Part shown: one piece after another, positions 16,077-23,528 of the stretch
How positions within the stretch are numbered: the first letter of the stretch is position 1
Layout: each line of letters begins with the position of its first letter
Assembly (NCBI GenBank): GCA_963733765.1
Contig: CAVTEI010000003.1
Span: forward strand, 1,054,001 to 1,118,000
DNA from: DATKAS01 sp963733765
Lineage (GTDB): Bacteria > Actinomycetota > Acidimicrobiia > Acidimicrobiales > DATKAS01
Direction: 5' to 3'
DNA: 64,000 nucleotides
Notes under the pieces: model-generated
Seen by the model: the letters and a program-made list of their open reading frames with translations, nothing else
The model's database searches: none
Told to the model about the DNA's origin: nothing
Made by a program: the position numbers and the translations under genes

Positions 16077-17357
16077 ATGGCCTCGGTCGCTGCTCCTCCC
16101 TCCCCTTGGAGGGGAGCGGTCGCCGCCTTGCACCACCGCAACTTCGCGATCTTCTGGACCGGGGCTCTCGTCTCGAACATCGGCACGTGGATCCAGAACG
16201 TCACCGTGCCGTACGTGCTCTTCAAGGCGACGGACAGCGCGGCGTGGGTCGGAGTCGCCGGCTTCTGTCAGTTCATCCCCGGCGTCATCCTCGGGCCCTG
16301 GTCAGGCGCGATCGCCGATCGTTTCGACCGACGCCGCGTCCTCATGGTCACGCAGTTCGCGCTCGCGTGCTGTGCGTTCGGGCTGTGGATCATGTGGCAA
16401 GCGGGCGTCCGCAGCCCAGGGGCACTCGTGGGCGTCGTGCTTCTCACCGGCATCATCGGTGCGCTCAACATCCCTTCGTGGCAGGCGTTCGTCTCCGAGT
16501 TGGTCCCGAAGGAGGACCTCCTGAATGCCATCACGCTCAACTCGGCCCAGTTCAACGCCGCTCGCGCGGTCGGCCCCGCGCTCGGCGGCCTGATCCTCGC
16601 CACGCTCGGGCCTTCGTGGGCGTTCCTCCTGAACGCGATCTCCTACGCGGCCGTCATCGTGGCGGTGTGGCTCGTCCGCGTGACCGTCCGCCCCATCGTG
16701 TCGACGGGTCAGCACGTGCTCGCGGACTTCGTCGACGCCTGCCGTTATGTGCGCCGCCATGCCGGAATCCTCATGTGCGTCGTCCTCGTGTTCGCGGTCG
16801 CGTTCCTGGCGAACCCGATGCTCCAGCTGAGCGCAGTGTTCACGGATCGGGTCTTCCACGCCGGCGCGGCGGGTCTCGGGTTGCTCATGGCGGCGTTCGG
16901 CACCGGTGCGGTGCTCGCCACGCCGTTCGTCTCGGCGCTGAGCGGCAGACTCGGACGGGGTCGCCTCGTCGCGATCTCGTTCACCATGCTCTCGTTGAGC
17001 GTCATCAGCTTCGGGCTGGCCACCGAGCTGTGGGTCGGCATTCTGGCGATGCTCGCGGCGGGCATGGCCTACCTGGCGCTCATCGCGACGCTGAACACAA
17101 CGGTGCAGCTGGCCGTCGAGGAGCAGCTTCGCGGCCGGGTGCTCGCGGTCTACTTCATGACGTTCACCGCCGGGTACCCGCTCGGGTCGCTGCTCCAGGG
17201 ATGGCTCGCGGAGCAGGTCGGTCTGCACGCGACTGTCGCCGGTGCGGGAGTGATCCTCCTCGTGATCTCAGGTGCGCTCGTGATGCGCCCTGCGTACCTT
17301 CATGGCATGGATGGACGCGCCCTGAAGGACCTGCCGCTCGAACCCGCTATGACGTGA
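16077..17357 (+). CDS. MFS transporter (MFS_3/EntS-like)
   Basis: This 426-aa inner-membrane permease has twelve predicted helices and the MFS A-loop GAIADRFDRRRVLM after helix 2. The segments FRNFAIFW-like (HHRNFAIFWTGALVSNIG), ALNIPSWQAFVSELVP and NSAQFNAARAVGPALGGL are typical of the MFS_3 group, which includes enterobactin exporter EntS and many drug or metabolite exporters. The substrate is unknown. The gene is a single-gene unit, and its end overlaps the convergent SpoIIM gene by 11 bp. Confidence 0.88.
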   Translation: MASVAAPPSPWRGAVAALHHRNFAIFWTGALVSNIGTWIQNVTVPYVLFKATDSAAWVGVAGFCQFIPGVILGPWSGAIADRFDRRRVLMVTQFALACCAFGLWIMWQAGVRSPGALVGVVLLTGIIGALNIPSWQAFVSELVPKEDLLNAITLNSAQFNAARAVGPALGGLILATLGPSWAFLLNAISYAAVIVAVWLVRVTVRPIVSTGQHVLADFVDACRYVRRHAGILMCVVLVFAVAFLANPMLQLSAVFTDRVFHAGAAGLGLLMAAFGTGAVLATPFVSALSGRLGRGRLVAISFTMLSLSVISFGLATELWVGILAMLAAGMAYLALIATLNTTVQLAVEEQLRGRVLAVYFMTFTAGYPLGSLLQGWLAEQVGLHATVAGAGVILLVISGALVMRPAYLHGMDGRALKDLPLEPAMT

Positions 17358-18375
17358 CGAGCGCGCCCACGGCAGGCTGAGCGCGGATCGCGCGATCCTC
17401 CTCGCTGAGCAGCCCGGTGAACCCGTTGCTCGCGGCGAGCCGGCCCTGCGTGAAGATGTAGAGCCAGAACGCGAGCGCCACCGTGGCGCCGAGCCCGACG
17501 CGGAAGAACGTGTGCAACGAGCTGCCGGTGACGAAGCCCTCGATCACGCCCGCGACCGCGAAGACGACGATGAGCCCGAGGATGATCACCACTGATCGCC
17601 GTCCCTGCTCAGCGAGCGCATCCCGGCGGGTGCGGTCGCCCGGATCGATGATCGCCCAGCCAAGTCGGAGGCCCGCCGCACCGGCGATCACGACCGCGCT
17701 CAGCTCGAGCAGGCCGTGCGGGAGGATCAGCCCCCAGAACTTTGGAGACTCGCCCGCCGCCGCGAAGAGCCCCGCGGCGACGCCGACGTTCGATCCGTTC
17801 AGGATCAGGATGTAGGCCGTCACGCCGCAGAGCAGGATGCCGGCCGCGAAGGCGTAGATCGCCACCTGCACGTTGTTGACGAAGACCTCGGAGGCGAACT
17901 GGGCGGCCGGCTCGGAGGAGTAGTACGCCTCGAAGTCCTCTTCGACGTAGGCCTCGCGCACGGCCTCCGGTGCGCTCGCTTCGACCGCTGCCTGCGAGTT
18001 GGCGAGCCACACACCGACTGCGAGGGCGGGTACGAACGTGAGCGCAGCGGCGACGGCGACGAACCAGCGGTCGTGCCACACCGCGCCGGGGAAGCTCACC
18101 GTGAAGAACCGGGCCAGAGCGCGTACCGTGCGGGGCCGAGTGCCGTAGATGACCGCGTTCGCATCGGCGACCAGTCGGGTGAGCCGGTTGGTGAGCGCGG
18201 GATCGTTGAAGGCCGACCGGGCGATCGACAGATGGGTGGAGGTGCGTTGATAGAGGTCGACGAGCTCGTCGAGCTCCTCGGCCGAAAGCGTCTTCACTTT
18301 GCGAGCACGCTTGGTCAGATTCCCCAACCGCTGCCAGGTGGCGTCGTGCTCGGCGAGGAACCGGTCGATGTCCAT
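17347..18375 (-). CDS. SpoIIM (stage II sporulation M) family membrane protein
   Basis: The 342-aa protein has an N-terminal soluble helical part (RFLAEHDATWQRLGNLTKRA, about 1-100) and then five to six transmembrane helices with the family feature GLFAAAGESPKFWGLILPHGLLELSAV. SpoIIM/DUF95 proteins occur in non-sporulating actinobacteria beside an RDD gene, as here with the divergent neighbour. I place the start at ATG 18375, nine bases after a -10-like TACGGT on this strand. The function in non-sporulators is not established. Confidence 0.85.
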   Translation of the reverse strand: MDIDRFLAEHDATWQRLGNLTKRARKVKTLSAEELDELVDLYQRTSTHLSIARSAFNDPALTNRLTRLVADANAVIYGTRPRTVRALARFFTVSFPGAVWHDRWFVAVAAALTFVPALAVGVWLANSQAAVEASAPEAVREAYVEEDFEAYYSSEPAAQFASEVFVNNVQVAIYAFAAGILLCGVTAYILILNGSNVGVAAGLFAAAGESPKFWGLILPHGLLELSAVVIAGAAGLRLGWAIIDPGDRTRRDALAEQGRRSVVIILGLIVVFAVAGVIEGFVTGSSLHTFFRVGLGATVALAFWLYIFTQGRLAASNGFTGLLSEEDRAIRAQPAVGALVTS

Positions 18376-18383
18376 CTCGCCGT

Positions 18384-18390
18384 TACCGTA
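18384..18390. promoter_or_regulatory. Shared divergent -10 element of the RDD and SpoIIM genes
   Basis: TACCGTA reads as TACCGT on the plus strand, six bases before GTG 18396, and as TACGGT on the minus strand, nine bases before ATG 18375. One symmetric heptamer thus supplies both -10 elements. Confidence 0.6.
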
Positions 18391-18395
18391 TCGAC

Positions 18396-19301
18396 GTGGT
18401 CGACGTCCGGGGCGCAGGCTCACATCGCCCCGGCATCGTCACACCCGAGGCGGTCGTGCTCGAGCTGCGCCTCGCAACGCTCGGGTCGCGCGTGCTCGCG
18501 ATCGTTCTCGACCTCACGATTCAGTTGAGTGGCCTGTTCATCCTGCTGCTCGCGCTCGGGCTGATCGGGAACGCGACCGGCGCGTCGATCCCCGGATGGA
18601 TCGCCGTGGTCATCGTGACGTTCCTCGTCTTCCTCACGATCTTCGGATATCCCGTCATCCTCGAGACGCTGTGGGGCGGCAAGACAGTCGGCAAGCGCGC
18701 CCTCGGCATCCGAGTGGTCACCACCGAGGGCGCGCCGATCCGCTTTCGTCAAGCCGCGATCCGCGCCGCGCTCGAGATCCCCGACTTCTTCATCCCGCCC
18801 GGCGGGCTCGTGGCGTGCGTGTCCGTGCTGTTCACTCGCGACGATCAGCGCCTCGGCGACCTCGCCGCGGGCACCGTCGTCGTGCACGAGCGCAGTGCAT
18901 CGGGATCGGGAGCGCCGGTCTGGTTCCCGCCGCCCTGGGGCTTCGAGAGCTACACCGCGACCCTTGACGTGTCTGGCCTCGACGCCGAGGGCTATCAGCT
19001 GATCCGGTCGTTTCTCATCCGCGCGACACAGCTCACCCCCGGGGCACGCACCGCGTTGGCGACGCGACTTGCGCGCCCCGTGGCCCGTGCGCTGCATCAG
19101 CTGCCTCCACCGGGCATGTCCGACGAGCTGTTTCTCGCCTGCGTGGCCGCCGCGTCTCAGCTTCGCAGCCGCACGATCGGAGGAACGCTGCCTCCGCCGA
19201 CGATGGCGCCCCCGATGCCGTCCCCCGACGGCTCGTCGCCACCGGCCGACGACGGCGCGCTCGTCCCCTCCGAGCCCGGAGAGTTCGCGCCGCCGAGCTG
19301 A
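18396..19301 (+). CDS. RDD family membrane protein
   Basis: The 301-aa protein has an RDD-domain membrane part (about residues 25-165) with LGSRVLAIVLDLTIQLSG, LWGGKTVGKRALGIRVVT and RDDQRLGDLAAGTVVVHER, followed by a cytoplasmic Pro-rich tail. RDD proteins have been linked to transport or stress in some bacteria, but the role is not settled. It is divergently paired with the SpoIIM-family gene from a shared promoter, a conserved partnership in actinobacteria. Confidence 0.85.
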   Translation: MVDVRGAGSHRPGIVTPEAVVLELRLATLGSRVLAIVLDLTIQLSGLFILLLALGLIGNATGASIPGWIAVVIVTFLVFLTIFGYPVILETLWGGKTVGKRALGIRVVTTEGAPIRFRQAAIRAALEIPDFFIPPGGLVACVSVLFTRDDQRLGDLAAGTVVVHERSASGSGAPVWFPPPWGFESYTATLDVSGLDAEGYQLIRSFLIRATQLTPGARTALATRLARPVARALHQLPPPGMSDELFLACVAAASQLRSRTIGGTLPPPTMAPPMPSPDGSSPPADDGALVPSEPGEFAPPS

Positions 19302-19312
19302 CTGGGGCCGCG

Positions 19313-19318
19313 TACCCT
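19313..19318 (+). promoter_or_regulatory. Leaderless -10 element (TACCCT) of the cysteine desulfurase gene
   Basis: TACCCT is followed by ttcgcc and GTG 19325. Confidence 0.6.
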
Positions 19319-19324
19319 TTCGCC

Positions 19325-20452
19325 GTGCCCGACGAGCTCACCTACCTCGACCATGCGGCGAGCACGCCCATGCGGCCCGAGGCCGTCGAGGCGATGCTGC
19401 CGTTCCTCACCGAGCAATACGGCAACCCTTCGGGCGCTCATCGCGCTGCCCGCGCTGCCCGTCAGGCGCTCGACGAGGCTCGCGAGGTCGTCGCCGGCTG
19501 TCTCGGTGTCGACTCGGGCGAGATCGTCTTCACGGGCGACGGCACCGAAGCGGACAACACGGCGATCTTCGGAGTGCACGCGGCACAGGGAGGGATCGTC
19601 GCTTGCTCAGCGGTCGAGCACCACGCCGTTCTGCATCCGGTCGAGCACTTGCAGGGCCGCTTGCTCCCCGTCGACTCGAGCGGCATCGTCGACCTCGATC
19701 AGCTTGCCGGCGCGCTGGACTCGACGGTCTCACTGGTGTCGGTCATGGCCGTCAACAACGAGGTCGGCACCATCCAGCCGCTGTCCGCCGTCGCGGAGAT
19801 CGTCGCCGAGCGGGCGCCGAACGCCGTCGTCCACAGCGATGCCATCCAGGCGTTCGCGTGGCTGGACCTGGGCGAGATGTGCGCCACGGCCCAGCTCGTC
19901 TCTCTGAGCGGCCACAAGTTCGGTGGACCCAAGGGAGTCGGAGCGCTCGTTGTGCGCGAGGGCGTGCGCATCGAGCCCGTGGTGCTCGGGGGTGGACAGG
20001 AGCGGGGCCGCCGCAGCGGCACGCAGAACGTCGCCGGCGTCGTGGCGTTCGCGACGGCGATGGCACTCGCCCACGACGAGCGCAAGCAGACGGTCGACCG
20101 TGTCGCCGCCTTGCGCGACCGGCTCGTCGACGGGCTCGTGGCGAACGTGGACGGGGTCACCGAGACCGTGGGACGCGACCGGAAGATCGCGGGCAACGCC
20201 CATGTGCTTGTCGACGGCGTCGAGGCCGAAGCCCTGCTGTTCCTGCTGGATCGGTCGGGCATCTGCGCGTCCGCAGGCTCGTCGTGCTCGAGCGGCGCCA
20301 TGGACCCCTCGCATGTGCTGGCGGCCATGGGAGTGCCGCGCGACAGAGCTCTCGGAGCCGTTCGCTTCTCGCTCGGCTCCGCGTCCTCGGCGGTCGACAT
20401 TGATCGCGCGCTCGACGTCATCCCCGACGCGATCTCGAAGCTGCGGCGATAG
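19325..20452 (+). CDS. iscS: Cysteine desulfurase, IscS/NifS type
   Basis: This 375-aa PLP enzyme removes sulfur from cysteine as a persulfide. It shows YLDHAASTPMRPEA at the N-terminus, the cofactor Lys in LSGHKFGGPKG and the mobile active-site Cys in GSSCSSG. The class I (NifS/IscS) pattern, and mnmA starting 4 bp after its stop, indicate that it feeds sulfur to tRNA 2-thiolation and probably also to Fe-S assembly. The start is leaderless GTG 19325. Confidence 0.9.
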   Translation: MPDELTYLDHAASTPMRPEAVEAMLPFLTEQYGNPSGAHRAARAARQALDEAREVVAGCLGVDSGEIVFTGDGTEADNTAIFGVHAAQGGIVACSAVEHHAVLHPVEHLQGRLLPVDSSGIVDLDQLAGALDSTVSLVSVMAVNNEVGTIQPLSAVAEIVAERAPNAVVHSDAIQAFAWLDLGEMCATAQLVSLSGHKFGGPKGVGALVVREGVRIEPVVLGGGQERGRRSGTQNVAGVVAFATAMALAHDERKQTVDRVAALRDRLVDGLVANVDGVTETVGRDRKIAGNAHVLVDGVEAEALLFLLDRSGICASAGSSCSSGAMDPSHVLAAMGVPRDRALGAVRFSLGSASSAVDIDRALDVIPDAISKLRR

Positions 20453-20455
20453 TCG

Positions 20456-21481
20456 ATGCAAGTGCTCGTCGCGATGTCCGGTGGAGTCGACTCGTCGGTT
20501 GCCGCTGCGCTTCTGCTCGACGCCGGGCACGAGGTGGTCGGCGTCACCATGAAGCTGTGGGGCGGCGAGGGCGACAGCGGCTGCTGCTCGGTGAGTGATG
20601 TCGACGACGCCCGTCGGGTGGCGCAACAGCTCGGCATCGACCATGCGGTGTTCAACTTCGGCGACGACTTCACGCGCCACGTCGTCGACCCGTACGTCGA
20701 CGCACACCGAGTCGGGCGCACGCCCAATCCGTGTGTGGAGTGCAATCGTCATCTGAAGTTCGAGCGTCTGCTCGAACGGGCCGACCTCCTCGGCTTCGAC
20801 CGCGTAGCGACGGGCCATCACGCCCGCGTCGTGAGCTCGGGTGGAGGCTTCCGCCTTTTGCGTGGTGCCGACCGAGCGAAGGACCAGTCGTACGTCCTGC
20901 ACATGCTCGGTCAGCGGCAGCTCCGTCGAGTGATGCTGCCGGTGGGTGACCTCGACAAGGGCGAAGTGCGCGCTCGCGCGTCGGCGCTCGGGTTGCGCAC
21001 GGCATCCAAGCCCGACAGCCAAGATGTGTGCTTCATCACGAAAGCGGATGGCCGGCGGGCGTTTCTGAGCAGTCGAATGCCGCTGCGGCCCGGCCGAGTC
21101 GTCGACTCCGACGGCCTCGAAGTCGGCGCTGTCGGTGCCGTCGAGCTCGTCACCGTCGGGCAGCGCCGGGGGCTCGGCGCGATCAGAGGCGAGCGTGCCT
21201 ACGCGCTCGCGGTCGACGTCGCGACCGGCACGATCACCGCGGGACGCGAACAAGATCTCGTCGTCGAGACGACGGCACTCACTGACGTGACCATTGTCGG
21301 TCGATCTGTTCGGGGTCACGTCCTCGCCCAGTGCAGTGCTCACGGCGTGCCGCGATCAGCCCACTTCGACGGTGAGGTGCTCGTGTGGGACCGACCCGAG
21401 CGCCGGGTCGCACCCGGGCAGAGCATCGCGCTGTACGACCCCACCGACGCCGAGGTCCTCGGCGGTGGCATCGCTGCCTGA
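20456..21481 (+). CDS. mnmA: tRNA-specific 2-thiouridylase MnmA
   Basis: MnmA adenylates U34 of Lys, Glu and Gln tRNAs and inserts sulfur from the desulfurase relay. The 341-aa protein begins with the PP-loop VLVAMSGGVDSSVAA, has the catalytic pair Cys in NPCVECNRHLKF and Cys in DSQDVCFI, and TGHHARV between them. It is cotranscribed with the cysteine desulfurase. The tRNA-Gln(TTG) found at 57440 is one expected substrate. Confidence 0.95.
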   Translation: MQVLVAMSGGVDSSVAAALLLDAGHEVVGVTMKLWGGEGDSGCCSVSDVDDARRVAQQLGIDHAVFNFGDDFTRHVVDPYVDAHRVGRTPNPCVECNRHLKFERLLERADLLGFDRVATGHHARVVSSGGGFRLLRGADRAKDQSYVLHMLGQRQLRRVMLPVGDLDKGEVRARASALGLRTASKPDSQDVCFITKADGRRAFLSSRMPLRPGRVVDSDGLEVGAVGAVELVTVGQRRGLGAIRGERAYALAVDVATGTITAGREQDLVVETTALTDVTIVGRSVRGHVLAQCSAHGVPRSAHFDGEVLVWDRPERRVAPGQSIALYDPTDAEVLGGGIAA

Positions 21482-21488
21482 GGCCGTC

Positions 21489-22283
21489 TCAGGTCTGGGC
21501 GCGGCCCCGCTCGATGATCGCCAGGCGCCGGCGTTCGACTTCGGCGGGGTCGAATCCCTGGCGCTGCCATTCGCGAGAGTCGCGCCGCTCGATCTCCCAT
21601 CCTTCGGAGACCGTTGCGCCGGCGACGGAGTCGTACGTGCGCGAGATCTGCCGGACGCCGCGCTGGTCGTTGCCGATGATGTCAGCCGCGAGGCGGCGAC
21701 AGAAGGGCAGCAGGTCGTCGTGGGCCACGACGTGGTTGACCAGCCCCCAGCTGAACGCGTCGTGCGCGTCGAGGAAGTTACCGGTGAAGCTCATCTCCTT
21801 CGCCCGTCGCACGCCGATCGCCTGTTGCAACAAGACCGTGAGACCCCATCCGGGCATCACGCCGACGCGCGTGTGGGTGTCGCCGAAGCGCGCGCGCTCG
21901 GATGCGACGAGGAAGTCACAGTTGAGCGCGATCTCGAATCCCCCGGTGATCGCGGGCCCGTTGATCGCGCCGATCACCGGCTTCGCCATGTCGGGGAACG
22001 GGCCGCGCGCGGTCGGGCGCGGTTCCTCGGCGCTGTCGGCGTTGGCCGGGCGCAGGTGGCCGGCCGACGACCCGAGCTCCTTCAGGTCGAGGCCGGCGCA
22101 GAAGGCGGGATCGGCGCCGGTGAGGATCACGACGTCGACGTCGTCGCGACCGTCGGCTTCGCGCATGAGCTGGGGCAGCAGGCGCAGCACCTCTGACGAC
22201 AGCGCGTTGCGCGCTTCGGGCCGGTTCAGCGTGACGGTGGCGACCCGCTCCGCCACCTCGAGCAGCACGGGTTGGACGGTCAC
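21489..22283 (-). CDS. Enoyl-CoA hydratase/isomerase (crotonase) family protein
   Basis: This 264-aa crotonase-fold enzyme acts on acyl-CoA thioesters. The oxyanion-hole loops are ADPAFCAGLDLKEL and GPAITGGFEIALNCD, which keeps the first catalytic Glu. At the second catalytic position the usual PE is replaced (FGDTHTRVGVMPGWG), so it may be an isomerase or other crotonase rather than a standard hydratase. It is the last gene of a minus-strand operon; its start overlaps the stop of the preceding hypothetical gene by 4 bp. Confidence 0.85.
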   Translation of the reverse strand: MTVQPVLLEVAERVATVTLNRPEARNALSSEVLRLLPQLMREADGRDDVDVVILTGADPAFCAGLDLKELGSSAGHLRPANADSAEEPRPTARGPFPDMAKPVIGAINGPAITGGFEIALNCDFLVASERARFGDTHTRVGVMPGWGLTVLLQQAIGVRRAKEMSFTGNFLDAHDAFSWGLVNHVVAHDDLLPFCRRLAADIIGNDQRGVRQISRTYDSVAGATVSEGWEIERRDSREWQRQGFDPAEVERRRLAIIERGRAQT

Positions 22284-22894
22284 GGGAGGACCTCCTCCTC
22301 ATCGGGCGGAAGGAACTCGAGCTTCAAGTCGCCGAGGCGCACGAGCGTGGACGCGATCCATCCGCCCATGGCACTGAAGTGGTCGTCGAGTATCGAGCCG
22401 TCGGCAAGCGGCTCCTCGGTGAGCTCGTAGGTGCCCTCGTAGGAGACCTCGATCGCGTACGCCGGGTCTTCCAACGGATCGCGGTAGAGCGTCTCCACCG
22501 TCGGGCCGAACCGCTCCAGCGGCGCCGAAGAGCCGATCGGCGGGCTTTGCGACGGCAGCGCGCCGAGCACGACCTCGGCGCTCGGATGCGCGGCCAGCCG
22601 TTGGATGCGCAGCCGGATCTCGATCTCGATGCGCGGCGGATCGTCGATCTGCTCCTGCTGCAACCACAGCCGGTAGGCGGTCTGTGACCAGGTTGGCCAG
22701 TCGAAGGTGATCACTGCGACGACCCGGGGCGGGAACCCCTCGCCGGGCAATCCGTACGACGTCTCCCACGTCACGTCGCCGAGAAGCACGTCGACCTGGA
22801 ACCGTTCGTCGACGTCCTTCTGGCGTTCGAGGAACGCGGACTCGAGCGTCTCTCGAAGCGCGCCAATGGCATCGGTGAAGACGTGATCGAGCAT
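22280..22894 (-). CDS. Conserved hypothetical protein
   Basis: This 204-aa soluble acidic protein has no signal peptide and no family I recognise. It has an N-terminal helix (DAIGALRETLESAFLERQKD) followed by beta-rich segments with VITFDWPTWSQTAY and IEIEIRLRIQRL. ATG 22894 is preceded by TAGCCT (22910-22905) with ten bases between, so it may have its own promoter besides being read through from the VOC gene. Its start-stop coupling with the crotonase suggests a shared pathway. Confidence 0.7.
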   Translation of the reverse strand: MLDHVFTDAIGALRETLESAFLERQKDVDERFQVDVLLGDVTWETSYGLPGEGFPPRVVAVITFDWPTWSQTAYRLWLQQEQIDDPPRIEIEIRLRIQRLAAHPSAEVVLGALPSQSPPIGSSAPLERFGPTVETLYRDPLEDPAYAIEVSYEGTYELTEEPLADGSILDDHFSAMGGWIASTLVRLGDLKLEFLPPDEEEVLP

Positions 22895-22907
22895 GGCGCG
22901 GGTGAGG

Positions 22908-23528
22908 CTACCGGGCGATGTCCATGACCGCGACGGGCAGTCCGAGTCCGAGAGACGCGCTCACCGTCGCGATTTGCCGCCCCGGTTGGACGGCCGCTCG
23001 CGGTTCGGAGATGCCGTCGCCGAACCACTCGAGGGTGTGGCCGAGGTCCGACGCGACGAACGTGAGTCCCCAGAACCGCGTGGGTCCGTCGGCGACGGCC
23101 ACGAGCTCCAGGATCACCTCGGCCATCCGGAAGAACGCCTGGCGCACCGGCGTGCCGTCGCCGGCCGGGCCTTCACGAATGCGACGAAGCTCGAGCCCGC
23201 ACGCGGCGAGTGCGTCGATCGTGCGGTCGAGGTCGGGGGTGAGGACGACGAGATGGTCGATCGCGGTGATCCCGTTCGGATGCTCCGCCGGATCGCCCGG
23301 GTCTCCCGCCGCCCACGCCGTCGCCAACCCGTCGATGTCGCTCCGATGCTCTGCCCCGCGAAGTGTCCACGCAGTGATGCCCGGGACGGAGTCGGCATCG
23401 CCGTCGATGCGAAGCGCCACGGTGCCGATCTGGACCGCGGCCTCGGCGTCGACCGCGAAGCCCGCGGCACGCCAGCGCGACTCGTCTCCAGCCATGAGCA
23501 GCTCGGCGATCGTCGGAACGCTCGTCAT
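22908..23528 (-). CDS. VOC (glyoxalase/dioxygenase fold) protein
   Basis: The 206-aa protein has a vicinal-oxygen-chelate module with AIDHLVVLTPDLDRTIDALAA and later RQAFFRMAEVILELV, where His and Glu are candidate metal ligands. ATG 23528 overlaps the stop of the S9 peptidase gene (ATGA), so I reject longer forms. The substrate is unknown. A second half-module (FWGLTFVASDLGHTLEWFG) follows, so one chain may form a complete site. Confidence 0.75.
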   Translation of the reverse strand: MTSVPTIAELLMAGDESRWRAAGFAVDAEAAVQIGTVALRIDGDADSVPGITAWTLRGAEHRSDIDGLATAWAAGDPGDPAEHPNGITAIDHLVVLTPDLDRTIDALAACGLELRRIREGPAGDGTPVRQAFFRMAEVILELVAVADGPTRFWGLTFVASDLGHTLEWFGDGISEPRAAVQPGRQIATVSASLGLGLPVAVMDIAR

